From Chamaecrista fasciculata (taxonomy: Eukaryota; Streptophyta; Magnoliopsida; Fabales; Fabaceae): a stretch of 64,000 nt of DNA. The stretch spans positions 11,578 to 75,577 of the forward strand of contig QANZ01009634.1 of NCBI GenBank assembly GCA_003254925.1, in the 5' to 3' direction. This document shows positions 1-11,435 of the stretch, piece by piece; the stretch's first letter is position 1, and each line of letters starts with the position of its first letter. Both the position numbers and the translations under genes were made by a program. The notes under the pieces were generated by a model. The model was not told where the DNA came from. It did not search any database and saw only the letters and a list, made by a program, of their open reading frames with translations.

Positions 1-149
1 CATACCCTAAATTCTTTGGTTTATTATCTATTCATTTAATTAGAGGACCAATTTGTCTAACATATTGAACTATTTTGATAAATTCGGGGACTGATTTGAA
101 TAATATTGTTGCACGTCACAATTGTTGAATTTTAATGTACAGTCACAAT

Positions 150-780
150 TCTGATGGTTTGGGGTTTTAGAGTTTAGGGTTTGTGTTTGGGGTTTGAGGT
201 TTTAGAATTTGGGGGTTTAGGGTTTAGGGTTTTAGAGTTTGGGGTATGGGATATTAGGATCTAGGTTTGGAGTTTTGGGTTTTAGGGTTTGGGGTTTGGG
301 ATTTTGGGGTTTGGGGTTTGGAGTTCTAAGATTTGGGGTTTTAGAGTTTAAGGACTAAATTGAAATGTTTGGAAGAATTTTGGGTCACTTTACAATTTTA
401 GGATTTTAGGGTTTATGATTTTAGGGTTTAGGGTTTAGTATTTTAGGGTTTGGGGTTTTGGGGTTTAGGGTTTGGGGTTTGGAATTTTAGGGTTTGAGGT
501 TTTAGAATTTAGGGTTTAAGGTTTTAGGATTTGGGGTTTGGGATTTTAGGGTTTTGGGTTTGGGATTTTAGGATTTAGGGTTTGGGGTTTTAGAGTTTTG
601 GGTTTGGGATTTGGGGTTCTAAGGTTTGAGGTTTTAGAGTTTAAGGACTAAATTGAAATGTTTAGAAGAATTTTGGGACACTTTATAATTTTAGGATTTT
701 AGGGTTTTAGGGTTGAGGGTTTAGGATTTTAGGGTTTTGGGTTTAGGGTTTGGGGTTTAGGTTTTAGGGGTTTTAATACT
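150..780. repeat. Degenerate telomere-like minisatellite
   Basis: About 630 bp is built from variants of GGTTTAGGG, GGTTTGGGG and GGTTTTAGG, related to the plant telomere unit TTTAGGG but strongly diverged. A non-telomeric spacer beginning with AAGGACTAAATTGAAATGTT recurs near 351 and 643, and a weaker form near 785. This gives a higher-order unit of roughly 290 bp for the first interval. There is no ORF. It is an interstitial telomere-like satellite, not a chromosome end, because retrotransposon DNA follows. Positions 1-149 are AT-rich with nothing recognisable. Confidence 0.8.
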
Positions 781-896
781 TTTAAGGACTAAACTAGAAT
801 GTTTGAAGAGTTTTGGGATACTTTACAATTTTATTTTGAAGATTTGGGACTAAAGGAATGAAGATGATGAAAAAGAGAGGACATTGAGGATAATGT

Positions 897-1577
897 GATA
901 ACGGCCGCCAGTTCATCAGCGAATCTTTTCGCGACTTTTGCGCCGAGTATGACATCTCCTTGGGCAACACCTCAGTCGAACACCCCTTGACTAACAGGCA
1001 AACTGAGCTCGCCAATCGCATCATCCTGAATGGGTTGAAGCGCCGACTCAACGACGCCAAAGGCCGCTGGGCGGACGAGCTCCCAACCGTCTTATGGTCC
1101 TATCGCGTAACCCCTCAAGAGTCTACAGGCGAGGCGCCTTACACCCTTACCTATGGGTCGCCTGCCATGATCCCTGCCGAGACCGCCTACCTCTCCGATA
1201 GAGTTTTGTACTACAACGAGGAGGCCAATCGAAGCTATAGGGCGATCGCCCTAGACGAACTCGAAGAAGTACGCGAAATCGCCAGTATCCGGCAGGCCGC
1301 CTACAAAGAACACATGGCGAAATACTTCAACAAAAGGGTCAAACACCGGTCCTTCGAAATAGGCGACCTCGTCCTCTGTGATATTGCCAACGATCGCTTG
1401 AACCGTTCGCACGGCAAGCTACACCCCAATTGGGAAGGCCCATACCGCATCGTCAAGGTTATCCCTGGTGGCGCGTACATGCTTTCTACACTAGACGGCC
1501 GCCAACTAGAAAATCCGTGGAATGTCGCGAGCCTTAGAAAGTACCTTGACCGCACGGTTAATAACATTACACTCTGA
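897..1577 (+). pseudogene. Ty3/gypsy integrase, C-terminal part (fossil)
   Basis: The reading begins with Asp-Asn-Gly-Arg-Gln-Phe, the DNG motif around the second catalytic Asp of retroviral-type integrases. It continues through a core end with HPLTNRQTELANR and LPTVLWSYRVTPQ and finishes with a GPYRIVKVIPGGAY stretch, the GPY/F module of Ty3/gypsy integrases. The close of the domain (NPWNVASLRKY) is typical of the Tat branch. Integrase inserts element cDNA into the genome. Only the last roughly 225 residues remain, so the enzyme is not functional. The frame stays open to a stop at 1577. Confidence 0.88.
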
Positions 1578-2193
1578 TTCATTTCTTACGTGATTTTACA
1601 TTTTGCCTTTTTACATTTCGTTTACTGTGTAACGATCGCCGCGATGTTCACATCAATGAAATCACACTTACGGCACTCCTTTCCCCTCACTCGATTCGTA
1701 TACATTTTGCACTTATCTCGATTACTTTAACTTAGGCGCAGCCTAATCTAAATGACTTACAACATGAAAGTTATTCACACTCCAATGAAGAGCTCGAAAG
1801 TAGGAGGGACGCCTCCACACGCTTTCTTTCAGGTGCCCCGTGCGCCCATGAGCCGAGAAGTTGCTCATACGCCATGCTGGACCATTACCTCGTGGCTGGC
1901 TAGCCCCCTAGTCTGATCGCCAACACAGTTGGGCGGACACACATACATACACACTTGCGCAAATAAAATAAACATGTCCAACAGATAAAATACCGCAAAG
2001 CATGCATATTAAACATATTTATCAAAATATTGGCCTTATGGCCTCACAAACATTCAGGCCGCACGGCCATAAAATTCATCAATCCAAACGGGCACACACG
2101 CCCTAACATATCTAAAAAGGGCACACACGCCCTATACAAGTCAAGAAAGGGGAACACACTCCCCGCAAACTACAAATTTTTTAAACGGATGAC

Positions 2194-4833
2194 TTAGTCA
2201 TCCGAAATCACTATGGCGCCCGCATCTGGAACATGGTCGCCGCTGCCCTCCCCACCTTCGCTGTCCGCGGCTATGGTCGGATGCTCGACATCTGCTTGAT
2301 TGCCCGAGGTACTCAGCACGTCCGCCGGCGGCACATACCCATCATCCCCTGGCCTGAGCTGTGATCGCCCCTCTGCCAGCTCAAGACCATGGATGGTCCA
2401 TTCATCCGGCATATCCGGCATTGGTTCGTCCGCCTCGTCATTGTCCGCGCGCATACAGATCTCTTGCCCGCCCCGCCCATTAGGTAGCACCTCGTAGGTA
2501 TAATCAATACCCGCTTCATTCAGCTCAGGGTTCAACAAATTTAGCTGCTTGTGGCAGTTCTCGAACCCCTGGGCGGACGCGTTGAGGTAGAACCAATACC
2601 ACTGCCTCCGCTCATCTCAGCGTGCTCACTCAATCCTCTAGGCCTCCCCCCGCCTGGTACGCCTCAAGCTCCCCCCTTGCAGCCGCCGCGTCGCCCCGCT
2701 GCGCCGCCGCCTCCCGGACTGCCTCAGCAGCCTCTTGGTCTGACTTCTTCCTCCTCTCTCTCTCCCTTTCCTTCTCTTCCTCCAGCTTCTTCACATGCAC
2801 CTGCTCGGTCTGTGCCTCTGCTAGCGGTTGGTCCCTGGCAGCTTCCAGTGCTTTGAGCTGCTCGACCCCGCCGGGCACCCTCGCCTCTTCCCTCAGGCGG
2901 GCGACCTCTTTCGCCAGATTGTGCGACAATGTATGCGTAGCGTGGCACGCCATGGACGCTATCATACTGTGTGCCGCTTCGTAGTCTGCTGGCTGGCGCT
3001 TATAGGCTTCGACCACCAAAGTGTCATGCCACTCATAGGTGCCGTTGGAGTACAAGGACTGGATGGAGGCCACGCCCGAGAATCGCCCCTGTTTGGATGC
3101 GACGACAAGTAGGGGATAAACACCTCGGGATCCGCTAGACGCCCGAGAATCGCCCCAGCTCTTCATCATCCCAGTGGATAAACACCTCGGGATCCGCTGG
3201 ACCGGTCATGCACGCCTTTTTAGCTGGCTGTCCCTCCTTTGTACCGCCCCCCGCCGGGCCTTTCCCTTTGCCGTCAGTCCTCTTCCCTTTTCCTGACGGG
3301 GCACCCTCTGTCCTGGCAACTTGGCCCGCCAGCCTCATCCCACCGAGCGCCAGCACAGGTGGGCTGCTCTCCTCTTTGTCGGGCTCGCCGACGCCTGCTC
3401 AGCCACCATTTGGGCCCCCGCGCCCCCAGAAGCAGATGGAGCACGGGGTGTTGAAGGCCCTAGGGCTCTCTGCCTTGCCCCAGGCGCCATCGGCGGAGCC
3501 TGCACCCCAGCTGGTGCAGAAGTTTGTGCGGGCGCCAGGTCACCCGCCTGCTCCACTCGGCCCGCCGCAACTGAGCTTCCGGCCCCTTGATCGGTCGGCC
3601 TCCTCTTCGAGCCAGTCAAAGCTACAAAACAAACAACAAATTGGTCATAAACCATCCAAGCACCCACATCATGTATCAATCAGAAGAATAAATTAACATA
3701 TTACATGATTGCACATAGTGCCGGTAAAACGAGCTAAGGAGCCTATCCGCCCGCCGCTCCTCCTCACTAAGATGCCCTCTTTTAATCGGGCTCACCCCCG
3801 TCTTGGCATCCGACCACCCCACGGGAAACAGCGGGCGGTCATCCTCCTCCCTCACCCACCAAGGGCGCCCAAGCCCATTTTGCACAATGGGGAAGTACCT
3901 GTCCTTCCAATTCTTCCAGTTGCTGATACTCGCTGGAAATCCACTCAGGCTTCCCCCCTTCCTCTGAATATTCACTCGCCTATTGTCCCCAGGCTTCACT
4001 GAGAACCAATACAAGAACAATCTTACAGTCAGCTGCACGCCCACTGACCAGGCCACGTACTGTAAAAATTTTAGACTCCGCCAGCTGTTAGCCATCAGCT
4101 ACGCTGGACAGCAGTTGAGGTGATTCAGCAATTCGACCTCGAAATCGATGAATGGCAAATTGGAGCCACACTCTCGCAGCAGGACCTCATGTACGATGAA
4201 CTCTCGTCGATGGGTACACCACAGTGAATTGTTAGCATCCCAGACACCCACGGCCATGCCGCTCGCCTCTCGGCCAGACCCTGGCCCGGAATATGCGTCG
4301 TGGGCCGCCTCCAGCTCCTCTTCACTATCGAACTTGGATGGCTCCGCTGGCGGCCCCTTGGTCGCCCTGACCTCGGGATTCCCCCACCCCTCTGCGGCGT
4401 CCCACATAATCGGCTCTCGGGCCATGATCAAGCTCTCCCCCTTGGCCGCGGACCCGCAAAGGTTGCCCGTTGGCTCGTCCATCACTCTGGATGGCTCTTC
4501 CTCTGTACGGTCCGATAACTCCAACACCAACTCCTCCTCCATTGTTTCAGACATAATTGCTGGGTTATAGACAACTAAATCCCAACACCCCCTATACACG
4601 CTCGTTACCCCTCCAAGCTGCGCTCGCACGCCCCTCGAGTTATGCGCTCGCCTGGATAGCAGCTCGGTCGCCCTCTGTACCACTTCTTCTAACGAGCGGC
4701 GCACCTCCTCTATATCTACAGAGCTACTCCCCTGTGTAGTCAAACTACTAATGCTACTCAGTTCTTCACCTTCTTCTAACTCCCTAAGGACCACCATGGT
4801 CTCTAACGCTCGCAAGAAAAATTCAAAGCACAA
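2194..4833 (-). pseudogene. Antisense coding block of the Tat-type element
   Basis: Several minus-strand frames lie between integrase and the LTR, opposite to pol: 4099-4833 (acidic, Glu/Ser-rich), 3676-4095, 3335-3679, 2630-3169 (Glu/Arg/Ala-rich, probable coiled coil) and 2194-2538. The 3676-4095 frame, with NSWRSLKFLQYVAW, LFLYWFSVKPGD and ISNWKNWKDRYF, resembles the 'putative gypsy type transposon' domain (Pfam PF04195). Plus-strand frames here are Pro-rich and look like shadows. Some Tat-lineage elements are known to carry such an antisense ORF; its role is not settled. Here it is a broken fossil. Confidence 0.6.
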
Positions 4834-5834
4834 GGGATTAGGATGTACCTGACGACATGGTACGCATGATTGTTAGAGTTTGAACTTTGAAATATTTTGT
4901 GGCGCTCGCCCTGATTACCAACTGCCGCTCGCTTCACAACCTGAAACAAAATTGCAAGTGTCATTACTTGGCCAATCATGGCTCGCCACACCCAAATATA
5001 TCCCCCGACAACCCGACCGCCCAGTTTGACCATTTACCTAGCTAAGGCGCCCGGCCACGATGACCCACAACACCCAGAAACATCCACATTCATACAAACA
5101 CATGAACGCGACGAACACACGCCTAGAAAACCCAGATTCCCCATGAACATTCATGACTGCCTCGAAAATCAACCCAGAAAACCCAGATTCATAATAAACA
5201 TTCACGAACACTCACCCAACATAGCAAACCCGAACCCTGAAACGTTGAACCCACTAAGTTCATACCGTGAAACATCTTTCTTTTTTCAACTCCCCAACCC
5301 ATTTTCGCTGTTTCTCGCGACGAACTCACCCACACCCTAACAGTCAATCGCGACAGGCAGACACTCCAAACCAACAAACCAACAAACATGTATCCACAAA
5401 CCAACAAACATGTATCCAAAAACCCTTCCCCCTCAACTGGACATACGAAACCCTAACACAGGCAGCAAAAACACAAAGTCACGAGAAATTACTTACCACG
5501 AAACGTTTAACTCGGACCGATTCTCGCTCACAATCACCGTGCTTTAAATCCGGCGGCAGTTACTCGACTCCGGCGACTTAACTCGGCAATTTTCTCTTTT
5601 CTCTCTCCTGAGTTCTTAAATGCACAGCGAAAAGTGTGGGAAACGCTTCGTTTGGCCCTTAAATACCCTGACACGTGCGGCAAACGAGGCGTTTTCTGCT
5701 TTTTCAAAACTCTGGCCTCCCAGGTCTTGACACGTGTCTGTGACACGACAGCGCTACCTACCACATGGCCGCCCGCCATGGCCTCCCTGACTTTCCATAT
5801 TCCCATGGAAACCCGCCACTCCTAATGCTCCCTC

Positions 5835-6570
5835 TGCGCGGGGGACAAGTACTCCTGTACATTTTGGGCGTTCGCCTAAAGCGCATACATGGCCCAGGCA
5901 TTGGTTCCATCGCATGCACTCCAAACCTATCACCCCGGGCGCCTTAATAAATGGTACGACGAACGTGCTCGTAGACTTCTTTAAGGAGGGACTTGTGATA
6001 CATCACTATTTGGGCGTACGCCTAAACGGCCCTCGCACCGGGCCTCTTCCTCCCTCCACACCTTGCAAGGCGCACCCGAACCAATCAAGTGCCCTCCGCA
6101 CAATTAGGGGCGGTCGTGATCCACCCAGAATAATGGCGCACGCCTCCAGATTAACACGCAGTCACCCACGACTGCCTTATTTCGCAATCCTCGCTGGGGG
6201 AGATCGTGGGCCACGGACTTAATCACACCCACGTTCTCCAGTCTCCTGGCGCCCGCCCATTGACGCGACACGCAATCACCCACGATTGCCTTGCCCCGCA
6301 AATCTCGGTCTCCACCACTTCCGCTGGTGGAGATCGTGCCTGACTACGTGGTGCGCACCGCCGCTGGCCACCACTCTCCCCCTGCCCTATAAATAGAGCT
6401 CAACTCAGCAGACTAAGGTTAGTCACTTCTTACCTTTCAGAATTCTCTTGCTCTCATATATCTCACACACTAATTTGAGCGTCAGAGTATTCTTCGCAGG
6501 GCCCCCCTATGAAGTTTTTGCAGGTACTTGGACGATCAACTTGCTCTTGCAGCCCACATTCATTGAACTA
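5835..6570 (+). mobile_element. 3' LTR of the Tat-type element (5' limit uncertain)
   Basis: A G-rich tract (GCGCGGGGGAC) at about 5835 and another (AAGGAGGGACTTGTGATAC) at about 5982 are each possible polypurine tract and LTR starts. The motif GGGCGTTCGCCTAAA near 5867 recurs as GGGCGTACGCCTAAA near 6013. A TATA box at 6388 with downstream transcribed-looking sequence marks the promoter. With no 5' LTR in view for comparison, the exact edges cannot be fixed. The right edge is set by the composition change near 6570. Confidence 0.5.
6388..6395 (+). promoter_or_regulatory. LTR TATA box
   Basis: TATAAATA followed by GAGCTC, in the same context as the TATAAATAGAG boxes of the other LTRs in this window (15234, 60352, 61729). 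It would drive element transcription from the LTR. Confidence 0.6.
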
Positions 6571-7608
6571 GGTAAGTGTGTCCATTTTCTAGTTTATCAT
6601 CTCTCAATAATTTTTTATTTTTTAAAATTCAAAATAATATTTAATGTTTTAAATCTTTCTAAAAATAAAACAGGGTCATCAAACGCTTTTTTTCTTAAAT
6701 TCTTTTACTTTTAAAAATCAAAAATTATTTTTAGAGAAAGAAATAAAAAAGGTCCTTAGTGTTTCCTAAAACCACTTGTCATAGAATCCTACGTATAGTC
6801 TACCAAAAAAAAAAAAGAATCCTACGTATATATATTTGTTTATCAAAAAATTTAATATTTAGTCTTTGAATTTATACAAAGTCAAAAATTAGTCTCTAAA
6901 TAATCAAATTATATAATTTGGTTCCTAAATTATTGTAATTGTCAATGATTTGATTCCCAAATTTGAACCAATTTTATATATTTTTTTGACCTTAAATTTA
7001 TACTTTTTAGTCTTTAGATTTGTTTTGAATTTATGTTTTTTGGTCACTAAATTTAACTTAAAGGCTAAATTATTGACAATTGTGATATTTTAAGGGCAAA
7101 TTCGTTAATTTGATACAATTTTAATACTAGTAGTATGTTTTCTGTTTGTTTATCTTTCTATCCATGCCAATTTTGTTTTCTGTTGAAATATAGAACAACT
7201 AGCACGTCTAAACAGACATCTCACTAAAGTAATAATACCTATGCGTGATTATACTTCTCATAGAAGTCCCCAACTGGAATCTGCTAGTACATGTTAATTG
7301 TTATGAATATTATTTCATCTGAAAAAGTTGAAGATTAACATTGAAAGATGTCTACCTGGCTTATTCCCTAATTAATTTTTTGTCTTAGGTTTATAGCCTT
7401 TTTTTCCTCACAGGCTTACTGCCTAAGTTAAAAATTTTTTACTCAGTTTTATGATTTTCTTTCTGGACAATTTATAGTATTATATATAACAATAAAATAT
7501 AGAGAAATAAATTATTTAAATATATTTTAAAACATAAGTAACTTTCCATTGACATTTCTAGCTCCAATTTTTTCTATAACTATTTTATAGACACATACTT
7601 AAAATTAA
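6571..7608. other. AT-rich intergenic DNA
   Basis: No gene is recognisable. From about 6850 to 7090 there are phrases of the 'TTTGGTTCCTAAATTATTG / TTAGTCTTTAGATTTG' type on both sides of a centre, as seen in decayed inverted-repeat MITEs, but I could not define ends or a target duplication. Confidence 0.5.
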
Positions 7609-7787
7609 GGGTAAATTACAAAATAGGGTCCTGTGGTTTGGCCCCGTTTCAGATAGGGTACATGTGGTTTGAAAAGTTTCAAATTGGGGCCTGAGGTTTA
7701 CGCCGTTTACAAAATGGGGTCTAGGTGGTTTTGGCTATTAAAAATAACGGTGCACGTGATTATCACGTGCACCCTAACCTGACTTCT
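7609..7787 (+). repeat. Half of a Mutator-type inverted-repeat element
   Basis: It begins GGGTAAATTACAAAATAGGG, the same terminal pattern as the complete elements at 30935 and 57456. It contains repeated 'GGTTTGG / GGTTTGAAA / GGTTTACG' phrases and a CACGTGATTATCACGTG palindrome. It stops at a single N (7788) where the hAT inverted repeat begins. The opposite terminus was not found. Confidence 0.5.
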
Positions 7788-8520
7788 NACTTGAAACTTG
7801 ATGCCCACTCTAAGCTTGATCTCCACGCCTCTTCAACTCTTTTTAGGTAGTTTCTTAAATAGAATTAAATAATAATTAATGACCCAATTAAAAAAATTAA
7901 AAGCGTTGCCCACTCATCATTTTTTAACCTAAAATAATAAGAGACTCTTCCACTTCCGGCGGCTAGCACTAGTCACTTTCTGCCTTTCCATCTTCTATTT
8001 TTCTTCCTCGGTTCCTCTCACATCTCAACTCTCTCTCACGTTCCTCTCAAAATTTCTCACATCTCTCACGTCTTCACTACACCACGAGGCCACCGCACCA
8101 TCAGCCACCGCGACGCCGCCGCACCATCGTGTAGCACCACCACGCCCTTTAAGGTTTGTCTCCAAATCTCCATATCTTGTCCAAGAATAGCTTAGCAACG
8201 TTGCTCCTCTGTTTCGTTTCTGTAGGCATCAGTTGCATCCTCCTTTTCTCTATTTGTAAGTCGTTATGTTTTGTGTTACTAAAAGTTTCTAGTATTATTC
8301 AGAAATTTTGTTCTCTATATTGCCTTGTTTCGTCCTTTTCATCCTATAATTCCAATGAGTTTTAGGGACCATTTTGTTGAAGGAACAAAAATTATGTCCT
8401 TTTCATCCTTTTCATTCAGAAATTTTAGGGACCATTTTGTTGAAGGAACAAAACTTCTTTTTTATTATCTCTTTTTACTATCTATTATCTAAAACAATAA
8501 TTTTTATTATCTACTACATG

Positions 8521-10737
8521 GATTCTGAAAAAACTGATAATCTTGTTGGAAATTTGGCTGAACCTACTGAAACACAAACTGAGCTTGAGCATGAGCCTGA
8601 TATTGAGCAGCCTTTGTCTAAAAAGACCAAAACTTGTACGTCATATGTGTGAAAATCTTTCACTAAAATTGGTATTGTTGATGGCAAAGTGAAGGCAATA
8701 TGTAATGATTGTAAAAAAGAATGTATGTGGTAGTAGCAGAATTGAAACTTTAATACTTTTAAGGCATATTCGTAAATGTGTAGCTCTTCCTAAATTTTAT
8801 GATATTGGTGTGATGATGTTAGACCAAGCTGGAAGAATGAGATATAGAAAACTTGATCATAAACATGTGAGAGATATTATTTCTATGTGATTATTCAACA
8901 TGGCCTTCCATATTATTTTGTTGAGTATAAATGGGCTAGGGAACTACACAAGTACTTGAATCCTTATGTGAAAAATATCAGTAGGAATACTACAGTATCT
9001 GGAGTGTAGAAGTTTTATGTTGATCAAAAGGAGAAGATAACAACGTTTGGCCAATAGTATTAGTAGAGTATATTTAACTTCTGATTGATGGACTTCTATC
9101 AATACTGAGGGCTTTATTTGTGTAACTGCTCATTTTGTGGATGAGGATTGGAAATTAAATAATAGAATACTTGCTTTTTGTAAAATGGATCCTCCACACT
9201 CTGGGAGAGAGCGAGCTGGAAAAATCTTTAATAGCTTGAAAGAATGGGTGATTGATCGAAAGGTGTTTTCTTTTACTCAGGACAATGCTGCAGCAAATGA
9301 TAACATGCAAAACATATTGAAAGAGCATTTTTTGCAAAACAGTTTAGTGTGTGGTGGTTAATTTTTTCATGTCAAATGTTGTGCTCACATCTTGTATTTA
9401 ATTGTGCAAGAAGGATTGAAAATGGCTAATGGCGCTTTTCTTAAAATAAGGGATAGTATTAGGTATGTCAAAAGTTCTGAAGCATGAATGATTAGCTTCA
9501 ATGAGTATGTTGCTCAAGTTGGTGGTATTGATACTAGTGTGGGTTTGAGAACAAATGTCTCCACTAGATGGAACTCAACTTATGTCATGTTTGAAAGTGC
9601 AATCAAATATCGAAGGGCGTTTGGTAGTTTATATTTGTTTGATAAGAATTTCCAGACTTGCCCTTCAAATGGTGATTGGGAAAGAGCAGAGAAGATGCGA
9701 GAATTTTTGCTTCCTTCTTATGTCATCACTAACTTGTTTTTTGGATCATCTTGTCCTACTTTCAATATGTATTTTATGCAAATTTGAAAAATTGAATGCT
9801 TGTTGATAGACAACATGGGAAGTGATGTTCAAGACATGGCAATGAAGATGAAAGAAAAATTTGACAAATATTAGAGTGAATATAGTGTCATTCTTGAAAT
9901 TGCATCTATACTTGATCCAATAATGAAATTCCATATGCTGAAATTTTGATATTCAAAGCTTGACCCTATCAATTGGGAGAAAAAGTTAGAGAAGAGCAAG
10001 ATAAAATTATATGAACTTTTTGCTCATTATGAAATAAGAGATGTTGGGGCAACTAGTTCAAGTGTACCACCATCACAAGCAACTTCTGCACAACATCTTC
10101 CTTCTACTATAGGAGAGAAATCAAAGATTATTAGCTAGCTTGCGTTTGGGGTATGTCTATCATCACATTTTTATTCTTAAATATATTTTCATATCTAAGT
10201 TTCAAATTGTCTTTTTTAATTCATATTTTAATCATAATTGATATTGTGCACTTGTGTAGGATTATATGGATTGGAGTCAAAATGAGACTCTAATTGGAAA
10301 ATCTGAGTTAGACAAGTATTTGGATGAGCCAAGACTTGAGCCACAATTTTATCAAGACTTGGATGTTTTGCAACATTGGAAGGAACATAGAAGTCGATAT
10401 CCAAGTCTTTCAAAGATGGCATGTTATGTCTTGAGCATTCAAATTACTACGGTGGCTAGTGAAGCGACTTTTAGTATTGGCTCACGAGTTTTAAATAAGT
10501 ATAGATCTTCTTTACATGCCGAGAATGTCCACGCACTTATTTGTACTCAAAATTGGCTAAATGGGTTTGAGATTGAAGGTAATTGAATTATATTTTTGCA
10601 CTGATATATGAATTATAAAGATTAGTGCTCATTATTTATCATTGTTTGATGTAGATGATGAAAATGAAAATGACAAGTCCAACCAAGCCTCAAGTTCTTG
10701 TATTACTATTGATGATGATGAAGATGAAGATGAGTAG
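8521..10737 (+). pseudogene. hAT transposase (BED finger / RICESLEEPER-like), left arm
   Basis: The start at 8521 opens MDSEKTDNLVGNLAEPTE, matching the right-arm copy. A BED-type zinc finger follows (C-x2-C, then CGSSRIETLILLRHIRKC). The catalytic RNase-H-fold region includes VDEDWKLNNRILAFCKM and a CAHIL-type segment near 9380. The C-terminal hAT dimerisation domain (10266-10586) has SELDKYLDE, YPSLSKMA and TTVASEATFS. Two introns are visible near the 3' end, about 10150-10259 and 10579-10654. Several internal stops and frame changes (for example TGA at 8650-8652) make it non-coding. Such proteins cut and paste hAT elements; domesticated relatives exist, but this copy is dead. Confidence 0.85.
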
Positions 10738-11435
10738 ATGGAAATTCTCATTTGCACTTTGACACAAAACTTTGATGATTGAACTTGTGTTTTATTTTAT
10801 GGATGTTTTGTTAATTTCTTTTGCATGTGACTATGTTATGTTTTTCTTCTATGTTTTAAATTTGAATTATGGATGTTAAATGTTTTGGACTTGTGAATTA
10901 TGGATGTTTAATGTTTTGGATTTGTTTTTTGAATTATTTGTGGTATGCAATTATGCAATGCAGCATGTGTTTTTTTTTTCAAGGGTTGGTTTGTTGTATT
11001 TGGTCTTAGGCCCCATGAACACTAAAAAGAAAATTGAATAAATCATGTGTCAATCTAATGTAAGTGGGGGATCAGTAATAAGTTCATGTTTTATTCAATC
11101 TTCTTTCTAGTATTCATGGGGCCTGAGACCAAATACAACAAACCAACCATTGAAAAAAAAAACACCTGTTGCATTGCATATTTGCGCACCACAAATAATT
11201 GCATACTTGTTGCATTGCAGATTTGCATACCACAAATAATTCAAAACACAAGTCCAAAACATTAAACATCCATAATTCACAAGTCCAAAACATTAAACAT
11301 CCATAATTCAAATTTCAAACATAGAAGAAAAACATAACAAAGTCACATGCAAAAGAAATTAACAAAACATCCATAAAATAAAACACAAGTTCTATCATCA
11401 AAGTTTTGCTTCAAAGTGCAAATGAGAATTTCCAT

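Larger units (their letters stand above)
896..6570 (+). mobile_element. Ty3/gypsy Tat-lineage element, 3' half only
   Basis: This GC-rich block, unlike its AT-rich flanks, holds the end of integrase (897-1577), a long region with antisense frames (2194-4833), untranslated DNA with short repeats (for example two copies of an ACAAACATGTATCCA-type unit near 5383-5420), and an LTR-like promoter end (about 5835-6570). The large distance between integrase and the LTR and the antisense coding block are known in the Tat group. Gag, protease, RT and most of integrase are absent, so it is a broken fossil. The left edge abuts telomere-like DNA at about 896. The right edge is near 6570, where composition drops back to AT-rich. 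Confidence 0.8.

Noticed and set aside
150-780. A true chromosome end
   Set aside because: The telomere-like units are heavily diverged, contain spacers, and are followed by retrotransposon DNA.
2551-3696. Pro-rich plus-strand frames (for example 2551-2856 and 3208-3696)
   Set aside because: They lie opposite the Glu/Arg/Ala-rich antisense frames of the Tat-type element and have composition expected of shadows in GC-rich DNA.
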